A stretch of 8,092 nt of DNA from Bacteroidales bacterium (GCA_023227645.1 JALNVJ010000065.1:1-8092); one strand, 5' to 3'; shown: positions 1-6,536, numbered from the stretch's first letter. Notes: generated by a model from the sequence alone, not told the origin. Made by a program: numbers and translations.

Positions 1-69
1 AAGGAAACTGTACAATATTTTGTGTAAAAGGGAAAGTATAGATCTAAACTCAGAGCACTAATCTGTCTT

Positions 70-77
70 CAAAGATA
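70..77 (-). promoter_or_regulatory. Possible leftward -7 promoter element
   Basis: The minus strand reads TATCTTTG, an exact match to the Bacteroidota -7 consensus TAnnTTTG. It would drive transcription leftward, out of the window. I do not see a good TTTG -33 element at 19-21 nt upstream, so this is only a candidate. It would make sense if a minus-strand gene starts just left of position 1. Confidence 0.25.
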
Positions 78-268
78 CATAAAAACTTATTTAAAGAGTG
101 CGTTGGATTTTACAACGGTCTTATGTTTTTTAGGTTTTTTTTATTGGTATGGTAATCACATTGATTATCTGAGAATGCTAATATAATATCATTAGTAATA
201 TTTTATTCTCATTTAAGATTAATGTATTATTTAGAGAGTAAAGAGGTTGATTTATTGCGCAAAATTCG

Positions 269-285
269 TTACGCATTATGCGTAA
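269..285. repeat. 8-bp perfect inverted repeat
   Basis: TTACGCAT and ATGCGTAA are separated by one T. The site lies about 45 bp beyond the stop of the leftward ankyrin gene. It could be a small hairpin (7 bp with a 3-nt loop when folded), a protein-binding dyad, or a remnant of intergenic simple-repeat DNA. On the minus strand it is followed by CGAATTTTG, a poor terminator tract. Confidence 0.5.
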
Positions 286-330
286 TTGAAAATTGATATA
301 TATCATGGCAGAAATTTTCCTAACTCCTAA

Positions 331-1365
331 CTATTGGAAGTTTCTTATTGTTCTTGCAAAAGAAGAGGAGGTTGTGCAAATATATTCTGGCTCATAGTTT
401 TTTGGTATATAACCTTCTTTATACATTTTCGCTCCAGCTTCTAAGAGTAGTGATAATGTTTCTTCAAATTTTTCTTTGTTGCTTAAATTTTGCTTTCTTG
501 TTAAACATAAAATATATAGAGGACAAGAAATGACATTATTGATATCTTTTCTTGTATTTATATTTACTTTAGCACCTTTATCAATAAGATATTTTACTAC
601 TTTTTCTAAGCATTCTTCTGAGGCAGTTGCTAATGGAATATATTCATCAGTTGCATTAATATTAGCCCCATTATTAATAAATATATCTAATATTTCTATT
701 ATTTCTTCTTGATGGTCATTATGTTTTCCTTTAAAATGATATTCAGAATAACTTATAGTGTCATATAAAGCATCGATTTTTTTTACATCAGCTCCTTCTT
801 TTATGGCAATTTCTATTTCTTCTATATCAAAATTACGTATTGCTTTTATAAGATTTTGTTCTTTCTTATTATATAAAAGAAGTTCTGTCTCTTCAAGGTA
901 ATAACAGTCTTTTGCTCCATAACTTATTAATAAGTCAATAAGCCTTCTGTTATTAATGGTTTCAACCTTATTATTGGCACCTCTAATCATAAAATTATTT
1001 ATATCATCTAATAAAACTGTTGTTTCGGGATTAAGGCGTAAGAATATATTTGGATCTGCTCCATTTTCAAGCAAAAACTTAGTTAGTTCATAGTCTTTTT
1101 TATAGCAAGCAGCAGCGTATAAAGGCGTAACATCATCTTCAGTATGTTTATTTATATCTGCTCCCATGCTAATTAGGAGTTTTAAAATATTTATTACTTG
1201 ATTTTTATCATCCTTTTCACTACTTAGTATAAAATCGAGAAGTATAAGACTATCATCTACTATTGCATTTGGATCTGCTCCTAAGGATAGTGCTTCCTGT
1301 ATATCAAAAATCTCAAAATTGTTACATGCTGATAAAAGCATGTTATTTAATTCTGTTTGTTTCAT
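331..1365 (-). CDS. Ankyrin-repeat protein
   Basis: This is a 344-residue protein made almost entirely of ankyrin repeats, which act as protein-binding scaffolds; its partner is unknown. Eight repeat ends are visible as GA[D/N/K] turns: GADPN (about 29), GADIN (68), GADPN (102), GAKD (150), GADVK (191), GANIN (233), GAKVN (264) and GAK (311). The clearest repeat front is TPLYAAA at about 80-86. The pattern suggests two copies of a four-repeat module, with similar long insertions in the second and fourth repeats of each. No signal peptide, membrane segment or enzymatic domain is seen, so it is probably cytoplasmic. I chose the ATG at 1365. An in-frame TTG at 1374 would add three residues but would overlap the end of rnhB. 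The start lies 1 nt past the rnhB stop with no ribosome binding site, so expression probably depends on rnhB transcription or coupling. The gene looks more AT-rich than rnhB, which may mean it is an accessory acquisition. The family call is firm; the role is unknown. Confidence 0.9.
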   Translation of the reverse strand: MKQTELNNMLLSACNNFEIFDIQEALSLGADPNAIVDDSLILLDFILSSEKDDKNQVINILKLLISMGADINKHTEDDVTPLYAAACYKKDYELTKFLLENGADPNIFLRLNPETTVLLDDINNFMIRGANNKVETINNRRLIDLLISYGAKDCYYLEETELLLYNKKEQNLIKAIRNFDIEEIEIAIKEGADVKKIDALYDTISYSEYHFKGKHNDHQEEIIEILDIFINNGANINATDEYIPLATASEECLEKVVKYLIDKGAKVNINTRKDINNVISCPLYILCLTRKQNLSNKEKFEETLSLLLEAGAKMYKEGYIPKNYEPEYICTTSSSFARTIRNFQ

Positions 1366-1366
1366 A

Positions 1367-1966
1367 TTATTCAAATAATGATAATTTACCTAATAGGTTA
1401 AAGGTTTTGCGGTGGTGGGGGGTGGTGCCGTATTCTTTTATTGCTTGGCGATGGGCTTTGGTTGGGTAGCCTTTGTTTTTTTGCCAATTATATTCTGGAT
1501 ATTCTTTGGCTAGGTTTTCCATATATTCGTCACGATAGGTTTTGGCAAGGATTGAGGCTGCGGCTATGGATTGGTATTTTGCATCTCCTTTAATAATACA
1601 TTTATAAGGTATGGTAAGTGTGGTTCGGAAACGGTTGCCGTCAATTAGTAGGAGCTCGGGGATTGTTTTTAGGTTTTCTATGGCTTGGCTCATTGCCAGG
1701 AATGATGCGTTGAGGATATTTATTTCGTCTATCTTTTCATTGCTAACAAAGCTTACTCCATAGGCTAAGGCTTCTTTTTCAATAATAATTCTTAGCTCTT
1801 TCCTCTTTTTCTCCGATAATTGTTTGGAGTCGTTAAGTAATTCATTTGTGAAATTTTCTGGGAGTATTACTGCTGCGGCAACAACTGCACCGCTAAGGCA
1901 TCCTCTTCCGGCTTCATCTACTCCGCATTCTATTGTTTTTGGGGATTGATAATAGGGTAATAGCAT
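1367..1966 (-). CDS. rnhB: Ribonuclease HII
   Basis: RNase HII (199 residues, normal family length) cuts the RNA strand of RNA:DNA hybrids and incises at single ribonucleotides in DNA, starting ribonucleotide excision repair in the cytoplasm. All family landmarks are visible: GVDEAGRGCLSG near the N-terminus, DSKQLS at 46-51, IDGN at 108-111, KGDAKYQSIAAASILAK from 126, and the late HHRKTF motif. The catalytic DEDD set maps to D17, E18, D109 and D128, so the enzyme should be active. The ATG at 1966 leaves the usual short N-terminal lead before the first motif. No Shine-Dalgarno sequence is seen, which is normal in this phylum. A strong hairpin (2008-2049) separates it from purQ upstream, so rnhB probably has its own weak promoter or relies on readthrough. 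The ankyrin gene follows directly. Confidence 0.97.
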   Translation of the reverse strand: MLLPYYQSPKTIECGVDEAGRGCLSGAVVAAAVILPENFTNELLNDSKQLSEKKRKELRIIIEKEALAYGVSFVSNEKIDEINILNASFLAMSQAIENLKTIPELLLIDGNRFRTTLTIPYKCIIKGDAKYQSIAAASILAKTYRDEYMENLAKEYPEYNWQKNKGYPTKAHRQAIKEYGTTPHHRKTFNLLGKLSLFE

Positions 1967-2001
1967 TGCTTTAGGGTTGAATGTTTATAGGTATTTATTC
2001 T

Positions 2002-2049
2002 AAAACAAAGGGTTTAAGGTTACGCTCTGCGATTAAACCTTAAACCCTT
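2002..2049 (-). terminator. Intrinsic terminator of purQ
   Basis: A perfect 14-bp stem pairs 2008-2021 (AAGGGTTTAAGGTT) with 2036-2049. The 14-nt loop contains a small inner CGC/GCG pairing (2023-2025 with 2029-2031). On the minus strand the stem is followed by TGTTTTA, giving a U-rich run of TTTGTTTT with the stem end. It begins 28 nt beyond the purQ stop and faces the right way to end purQ transcription before rnhB. The plus-strand side lacks a T-tract, so one-directional action is more likely. Confidence 0.75.
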
Positions 2050-2076
2050 CAATATTTAAACTTCTCTTTAGGAGAA

Positions 2077-2766
2077 TTATTTTAAATGTTTTATTATACT
2101 TTCAAAGAATATTCTTCCATCTATATTTCCTAATTCTTCATCTGATGATCGTTCTGGGTGGGGCATCATTCCAAATACATTTCTTGTTTTATTGGTGATT
2201 CCTGCAATGTTTTCAAGGGAACCATTAGGGTTGGTCTCTGGTGTTATCTTTCCATTTTCATCGCAATAACGGAATAGGATTTGGTCGTTATCGTTTAATC
2301 TTTTTAAGGTTGCTTCATCTGCAAAGAAACGTCCTTCTCCGTGAGCTATTGGAATATTATATGCTTTATTTATTTGAGCTTCTTTGGTGAGGATTGTGTT
2401 ATTGGTTTGTGGAGTAATGTATTGATTCTTGCAGATAAATTTTTGTTTATTATTGTGAAGAAGAGCTCCTTCCAATAGTTTTGCTTCTGTAAGAACTTGA
2501 AATCCATTACATATTCCAATTACATATCCTCCATTATTTGCAAATTCAATAACATTATTCATAATAGGGGATAAACGAGCAATTGCTCCTGAACGCAAAT
2601 AGTCTCCGTAAGAAAACCCTCCAGGAATAACAATTAAATCGCAGCCTTGAAGGTCTGTCGTCTTATGCCAAAGCTCTACAACTTCTTGTTTAAGGATATC
2701 TTGTAGAACATAAATTATGTCGTGGTCGCAGTTTGAACCAGGGAAAATAACAACTCCAGTTTTCAT
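2077..2766 (-). CDS. purQ: Phosphoribosylformylglycinamidine synthase, glutaminase subunit PurQ
   Basis: This is a stand-alone class I glutamine amidotransferase subunit of FGAM synthase (229 residues, the usual PurQ size). It releases ammonia from glutamine and passes it to the synthetase subunit, which converts FGAR to FGAM in step four of purine synthesis. The sequence shows the N-terminal FPGSNCDHD motif, PGGFSYGDYLRSGAIA, the nucleophile elbow GICNGFQ with C86, and the C-terminal MMPHPER motif giving the H203/E205 pair. All catalytic residues are intact. A free-standing PurQ implies a small PurL and a PurS elsewhere in the genome, since the single-chain PurL type carries its own glutaminase domain; neither partner is in this window. 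The ATG at 2766 is the first residue of the conserved MKTGVV-type start. It lies 70 bp downstream of the membrane-protein gene, with a promoter-like TACATTTG between them, and is followed by a strong hairpin terminator. Confidence 0.97.
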   Translation of the reverse strand: MKTGVVIFPGSNCDHDIIYVLQDILKQEVVELWHKTTDLQGCDLIVIPGGFSYGDYLRSGAIARLSPIMNNVIEFANNGGYVIGICNGFQVLTEAKLLEGALLHNNKQKFICKNQYITPQTNNTILTKEAQINKAYNIPIAHGEGRFFADEATLKRLNDNDQILFRYCDENGKITPETNPNGSLENIAGITNKTRNVFGMMPHPERSSDEELGNIDGRIFFESIIKHLK

Positions 2767-2790
2767 TATCTATGATATTTTTATTTTGTG

Positions 2791-2798
2791 CAAATGTA
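2791..2798 (-). promoter_or_regulatory. Candidate -7 element for purQ
   Basis: The minus strand reads TACATTTG, an exact TAnnTTTG match, 24 nt upstream of the purQ ATG. The -33 side is weak: TTTC at 2821-2824 with a 22-nt spacer, inside a small TTGAAA-AAC-TTTCAA inverted repeat. PurQ could therefore be transcribed separately from the membrane-protein gene upstream. Confidence 0.4.
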
Positions 2799-2836
2799 CG
2801 AAAAAACTATTTATTATTTTGAAAAACTTTCAATGA

Positions 2837-3820
2837 TTAGGATAAAGAGAATATTAGTTTGGTGATAATTAATAAGAAAAGGATTGAAAATATGATGTTT
2901 GAATAAATAAGTTTTCGTTTTGTGGTTAAGAAATGATAGAAAAGATAGGCAAGGGTAGGGGCAAGAAGAAATATCATATAATCTTTGCCTATACTATAAA
3001 GACTAGGAAGAATAGCAATTAATGAGAATATAACAATAACGTTTGTTTTCTTTCTATAGTTAATGTTATTGTCTGCTTTACTTGAGAGAAGATTTGCAAG
3101 AGCGAAGATTCCCAAAATTCCTATAATAATATAAAAAACAAAATCAATAGGTTGAACATCAACAAAGAAATTGGGAATAAAATAAGTGTTGTTGATAAAT
3201 ACTGAAGCTTGATATTCTAGTTTGTCAACAATATAATAATATGTTAAAACAAAGACAATAGGGGTTAGGAATCCAAGAAGATTAATTGCCCAATAACGCC
3301 ATTTATAGAACCTATAGTTAAGAAGAGAAAGCCAAACCCATAAGATAAAAAGGATTGAGGGTTTAAAGGTTAGGAAAGAAAGTGATATAAATAAGCCTGA
3401 GCAAAAAACCTCATCCAAACCTTCCAGTTTGTCGAAGGAGCGGAAAAGAAAATAGATTGCAAAGATTATAAAAGTGTTAAGAATAAGCAATGGGCTAATT
3501 GTCATTAAGGCATAGTTGCTACTAAGTAAAAGAATATAAATAAAAGCAGGGAAGAAGGTTGTTGAGGGCGATAGTTGGTTGGAAGAAAATATACTATTAA
3601 TAAGTAAACCTTGCAAAATAACTAAAACAAAGGCGAGAATTGTGCATAGAGTTTTTAGTGAGGATAGAGCTTGAAAAATGATTTTGTAGACTGGAGCATC
3701 AAAACTTGTTGTTAATGGTTGGGGGGGTGAAATAAAAGCAGGTAACCATAAAAGAATAGGGATTACGGTTAAAAAAATTAATTGTAAAAAATAGTTGCTT
3801 TTGAAGGTTTTGACGAACAT
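2837..3820 (-). CDS. Multi-pass membrane protein, DUF6427-like
   Basis: This 327-residue protein is very hydrophobic, with roughly nine predicted transmembrane helices. The first covers about residues 10-30 and the second about 58-78. Short polar loops separate the later ones, for example SSNQLSP at 79-85 and FRSFDKLEG before the central pair. It has no enzyme motif and no cleavable signal peptide. The central pattern (polar 'R.F.K.EG..E.F..G.F.S.SFL' followed by an aromatic-rich segment and 'W..NLLGFLTPI') resembles from memory the Bacteroidota DUF6427 family, often found beside housekeeping genes such as tcdA. I regard that assignment as tentative, and the function is unknown. An inner-membrane location is inferred. 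The ATG at 3820 has its own promoter-like element, back to back with that of tcdA. A run of seven C residues on the coding strand (3721-3727) encodes P32-P33-Q34 and could be slippage-prone. PurQ follows 70 bp downstream. Confidence 0.85.
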   Translation of the reverse strand: MFVKTFKSNYFLQLIFLTVIPILLWLPAFISPPQPLTTSFDAPVYKIIFQALSSLKTLCTILAFVLVILQGLLINSIFSSNQLSPSTTFFPAFIYILLLSSNYALMTISPLLILNTFIIFAIYFLFRSFDKLEGLDEVFCSGLFISLSFLTFKPSILFILWVWLSLLNYRFYKWRYWAINLLGFLTPIVFVLTYYYIVDKLEYQASVFINNTYFIPNFFVDVQPIDFVFYIIIGILGIFALANLLSSKADNNINYRKKTNVIVIFSLIAILPSLYSIGKDYMIFLLAPTLAYLFYHFLTTKRKLIYSNIIFSILFLLIITKLIFSLS

Positions 3821-3848
3821 ATTTGTGCTTTAGTATGAAATAGAATGA

Positions 3849-3880
3849 CAAAATTACTCATTATTCATTTTCTATGCAAT
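3849..3880 (-). promoter_or_regulatory. Promoter of the membrane-protein gene
   Basis: The minus strand shows TAATTTTG at 3849-3856 (an exact TAnnTTTG -7 match) and ATTG at 3877-3880 as a -33 element (one base off TTTG), with a 20-nt spacer. It lies 28 nt upstream of the ATG at 3820. Element identity and spacing both fit the Bacteroidota sigma factor. Confidence 0.55.
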
Positions 3881-3902
3881 ATTTTAGGTGTTTTTAATGA
3901 TA

Positions 3903-3936
3903 TTTTAATAAGAAAGACCAAATCTTACTATCTTTG
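3903..3936 (+). promoter_or_regulatory. Promoter of tcdA-nucleoside kinase
   Basis: TATCTTTG at 3929-3936 is an exact TAnnTTTG -7 element. TTTA at 3904-3907 lies at the -33 position with a 21-nt spacer. The ATG of tcdA is 36 nt downstream. This promoter is back to back with the leftward one at 3849-3880, leaving about 20 bp between the two -33 boxes. Confidence 0.6.
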
Positions 3937-3972
3937 CAGCAAATATTAAAATAGGATTTACAACTTAATTAT

Positions 3973-4749
3973 ATGTATTCTAGGACAGAATTATTGCTTG
4001 GAGGGGAGGGCTTGGAGAAGTTAAAAACATCACATGTTATGATTGTGGGATTGGGAGGCGTTGGAGCTTATGCTGCAGAAATGCTATGTAGGGCAGGAAT
4101 AGGCAAGCTAACAATTGTTGACGGAGATATAATAAATGAATCGAATAGAAATCGTCAACTTATTGCACTTTCATCAACTCAAGGTCAGAAAAAAGCAGAA
4201 TGTTTAGGTCTTAGATTAAAAGATATAAATAAGGATTTAGAGCTAAATATAATTGACAAATATATTAAGGAAGATGGGATGTTGGAGATATTGCAAGCAG
4301 ATAAATATGATTTTATTATTGATGCAATAGACACACTAACTCCTAAAATATTCCTTATACTACATTCTCTCGACCTAAATATCCCTATCGTTTCTTCAAT
4401 GGGTAGTGGAGGAAATGTTGACCCTATGCAAATTAAAATAGGAGATATTTCTCAATCTTATAATTGCACCTTGGCAAATGCAGTAAGAAAGAGATTGCAT
4501 AGGTTTGGTGTCTATACGGGCTTCCCTGTTGTTTTTTCGGCAGAGAAAGTCAATCCAGATGTGGTTAGAGAAGAATTAGGTGAAAACAAGAAAAGTGTAG
4601 TAGGTACAATATCTTATCTTCCTCCAATCTTTGGATGTATGTGTGCTTCGGTTGTAATTAGAAAATTAATTGGGCATGAGATATATAAAGAAGTGAAAGA
4701 TAAACGTTACTATGCAAATAAAAAAGAAAAAAAGGAGGTAAAATGCTAG
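3973..4749 (+). CDS. tcdA: tRNA threonylcarbamoyladenosine dehydratase
   Basis: TcdA (CsdL/YgdL family, 258 residues, normal length) is an E1-like, ATP-dependent enzyme. It dehydrates t6A37 in ANN-decoding tRNAs to the cyclic form ct6A, acting in the cytoplasm. It carries the nucleotide-binding loop GLGGVG at 26-31, acidic VDGD at 49-52 (D50, D52), the NRNRQ motif ending at R61/Q62, DAID at 117-120 followed by K125, and the SMGSGG segment at 142-147. The paired CxxC zinc motifs of ThiF/MoeB-type relatives are absent, and the 'VDPMQIKIGDIS' stretch is typical of TcdA. The opening YSRTELLLG also fits the family and supports the ATG at 3973. The gene starts 36 nt after an exact -7 element. Its end overlaps the nucleoside-kinase start by 7 nt, so the two are co-transcribed. 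The lysine/glutamate-rich tail also encodes the ribosome binding site of the next gene. Confidence 0.95.
   Translation: MYSRTELLLGGEGLEKLKTSHVMIVGLGGVGAYAAEMLCRAGIGKLTIVDGDIINESNRNRQLIALSSTQGQKKAECLGLRLKDINKDLELNIIDKYIKEDGMLEILQADKYDFIIDAIDTLTPKIFLILHSLDLNIPIVSSMGSGGNVDPMQIKIGDISQSYNCTLANAVRKRLHRFGVYTGFPVVFSAEKVNPDVVREELGENKKSVVGTISYLPPIFGCMCASVVIRKLIGHEIYKEVKDKRYYANKKEKKEVKC
4732..4738 (+). promoter_or_regulatory. Canonical Shine-Dalgarno site for the nucleoside kinase
   Basis: AAGGAGG lies inside the last codons of tcdA, 4 nt before the ATG at 4743. It stands out because no other gene in this window has a recognisable Shine-Dalgarno sequence, and the phylum in general makes little use of it. 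A second in-frame ATG at 4752 (13 nt away) is a possible alternative start, but the overlap and the closer site favour 4743. Confidence 0.6.
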
Positions 4750-6410
4750 AAATGTTAGAAATAATATGCAGGAATAATAATTCAAAAATCTTAGTTCCAT
4801 TTGGATCAACCATTAATGAAGTATGTCAATTTGCAGGAGTTAGAACAGAATTCCCAGTCTTAGGAGCTTATGTTAATAATAAGGTTCAAAATACAAGCTA
4901 TAAGGTTTTTTTGCCAAAAACTGTTGAGTTTATCGATATCACCAATCCAAATGGAAGAAGGATGTATGCATTGAGCTTAATGTTTCTCTTATACAAAGCC
5001 GTTAAAGAAGTATATCCTAAAGGAGATTTAAATATTCATCATTCAATGTCTAAGGGTTATTATTCAGAAATAAATAATATTGGGGCGTTGGATAACGAAA
5101 AAATACAAATTATCAAAGATAAGATGACTGAGTTAATTGAAAAGGATATTCCATTTATTAACAAAAGTATTCCAACCCAAGAGGCAGTTGATTTTTTTAG
5201 AAGAGTAGGACTTGAATCAAAGGCAAGGTTGGTTGAAACAAGTCAACGTTTATTTGCAGATATAGACTCTTTGGATGGAACAATTAACCACTTTTATTCT
5301 CCATTAGTTCCTTCTACATCCTATCTTAAAGTTTTTGATATTATTCAATACGATAAAGGTTTGCTCTTAGTGATGCCAAGCAAGAAAGACCCTAACAAGA
5401 TTACTAATGATAAAAATAAGCAAGGCAAGATGTTTACCGTTTTTCAAGAATATGAAGAATGGATTAGAATTCTTGGTACTGCATATGTTAGCGACCTCAA
5501 TGAGATAGTTAAGAATAAAGAATACAATAAATTAATTCAGGTTTCGGAAGCGTTGCACGAAAAGAGATATTCTCAAATTGCTGACCAAATATTTAAAAAG
5601 AGAGACGAGATAAAGATTGTTCTCTTAGCAGGACCTTCGTCTTCTGGCAAAACAACAAGTTGTAGAAGGCTTTCAACCCAATTATCTGTTCTTGGTTTAC
5701 GCCCAATACAACTATCGCTTGATGATTATTTCTTGGATAGAGAATTTACTCCCAAAAAAGAAAATGGGGAATACGACTTTGAGTCGATAGATGCCTTAGA
5801 TATAGAATTGTTTAATAAACAAATGAATGAGTTGTTGGAGGGAAAAGAAATTATAGTTCCTAGATTTGATTTTATAACAGGGAAGAAAGTTTATAACGGG
5901 AAGAAGATTAAACCTCAAGATAATGCAATATTTATTATTGAAGGGATTCATGCCCTTAATCCAAAGCTATCGGAAAAGATAGATAAGAAAAGTAAATATA
6001 ATATATTTGTTTCAGCCCTAACACAAATATCTATTGACAAACACAACCTAATAAGCTCTAGTGATAATCGTTTGATTAGAAGAATTGTTAGGGACTATAA
6101 CTATAGAGGATATTCAGCCATAGACACCCTTTCGCGTTGGCAAAGTGTTAGAAGTGGAGAAGAAGAAAACATATTCCCTTTTCAAGAAAATGCAGATAGT
6201 ATATTCAATTCCTCACTTCTCTACGAAATAGGAGTTCTAAAAATTTATGCAAAACCACTTTTAAGCGAGGTTCCTCAAAACAATGTTGCCTATGCCGAAG
6301 CAAAAAGACTCTTGCGATTTCTTGCAAACTTCCAAACAATAGACGATCAATCTATTCCTCCAACCTCAATAATGAGGGAGTTTTTGGGTGGATCTAGCTT
6401 TGAATATTAA
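4743..6410 (+). CDS. Nucleoside (uridine-type) kinase with TGS and SAD-like N-terminal domains
   Basis: This 555-residue protein combines a threonyl-tRNA-synthetase-like N-terminus with a uridine-kinase/phosphoribulokinase domain. Residues about 5-65 resemble a TGS domain (beta-rich, 'IICRNNNSKILVPFG'). Residues about 70-250 resemble the second additional (SAD) domain, with H99-H100 in 'HHSMSKGYYSE', but I do not see the full zinc-ligand set. From about residue 290 comes the P-loop kinase domain: Walker A GPSSSGKT at 297-304 (K303), then LDDYF at 326-330 (D327, D328) as in uridine kinases. IVPRFDF and IIEGIHALNP are further family hallmarks. The expected reaction is phosphorylation of uridine, cytidine or a related nucleoside; the true substrate cannot be read from sequence. 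The same architecture is known in Bacteroidota, Firmicutes and Thermotogae, so the fusion is not new. It overlaps tcdA by 7 nt and is probably translationally coupled. No terminator is seen downstream, and the same frame stays open for 41 codons after the TAA. Confidence 0.92.
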   Translation: MLEMLEIICRNNNSKILVPFGSTINEVCQFAGVRTEFPVLGAYVNNKVQNTSYKVFLPKTVEFIDITNPNGRRMYALSLMFLLYKAVKEVYPKGDLNIHHSMSKGYYSEINNIGALDNEKIQIIKDKMTELIEKDIPFINKSIPTQEAVDFFRRVGLESKARLVETSQRLFADIDSLDGTINHFYSPLVPSTSYLKVFDIIQYDKGLLLVMPSKKDPNKITNDKNKQGKMFTVFQEYEEWIRILGTAYVSDLNEIVKNKEYNKLIQVSEALHEKRYSQIADQIFKKRDEIKIVLLAGPSSSGKTTSCRRLSTQLSVLGLRPIQLSLDDYFLDREFTPKKENGEYDFESIDALDIELFNKQMNELLEGKEIIVPRFDFITGKKVYNGKKIKPQDNAIFIIEGIHALNPKLSEKIDKKSKYNIFVSALTQISIDKHNLISSSDNRLIRRIVRDYNYRGYSAIDTLSRWQSVRSGEEENIFPFQENADSIFNSSLLYEIGVLKIYAKPLLSEVPQNNVAYAEAKRLLRFLANFQTIDDQSIPPTSIMREFLGGSSFEY

Positions 6411-6504
6411 AACTTTTTAAACAATAAACTTGTACTTATTACGTTAGATAACAAAGAGTTTACAGAGTTATCAACACCAAGAATAGAAAAAATATTGATA
6501 AAAG

Positions 6505-6536
6505 TTTGTGAGCATAGTAAAAATGCAGTAATTTAG
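6505..6536 (+). promoter_or_regulatory. Promoter of the first TonB gene
   Basis: TTTG at 6505-6508 is an exact -33 element. TAATTTAG at 6529-6536 is a -7 element one base off TAnnTTTG, with a 20-nt spacer. The ATG lies 52 nt downstream. This is the best -33 match in the window and suggests the TonB gene is expressed independently of tcdA and the kinase. Confidence 0.55.

Larger units (their letters stand above)
1..330. other. Intergenic region, no convincing gene
   Basis: No frame on either strand carries a convincing start, length and coding character. One plus-strand frame is open from about 28 to 184 but has no ATG near its beginning and matches no family I recognise. The right part holds a perfect 8-bp inverted repeat with a 1-nt centre (269-285, TTACGCAT-T-ATGCGTAA), a 12-bp palindrome TGATATATATCA (294-305), and a tandem 7-mer TCCTAAC repeated twice (318-331). 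The second TCCTAAC copy touches the stop codon of the ankyrin gene. These look like decayed simple-repeat or palindromic intergenic sequence. The 269-285 hairpin could also weakly end ankyrin-gene transcription, but no good U-tract follows it. A TAnnTTTG match pointing left lies at 70-77. Confidence 0.6.

Noticed and set aside
28..184. Open plus-strand frame of about 51 codons at the left edge
   Set aside because: No ATG near the start, no recognisable family, and its length is not convincing in AT-rich DNA.
348..712. Two plus-strand open frames (348-533 and 476-712)
   Set aside because: They lie antisense to the ankyrin gene, are hydrophobic low-complexity translations of its AT-rich reverse strand, and match no family.
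1411..1427. G-rich run (GGTGGTGGGGGGTGGTG) as a possible G-quadruplex
   Set aside because: It is the reverse complement of the codons for the conserved rnhB Thr-Pro-His-His motif, and the G runs would support at most two tetrads.
1263..1469. Plus-strand open frame across the ankyrin/rnhB junction
   Set aside because: Antisense to two well-supported genes, and its translation resembles no known protein.
2819..2833. TTGAAA-AAC-TTTCAA inverted repeat as a terminator of the membrane-protein gene
   Set aside because: Only six A/T-rich pairs, no U-tract, and it overlaps the place where a purQ -33 element would lie.
6447..6472. GATAAC/GTTATC inverted repeat as a terminator of the nucleoside kinase
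   Set aside because: Six weak pairs around a 14-nt loop and no T run after it.
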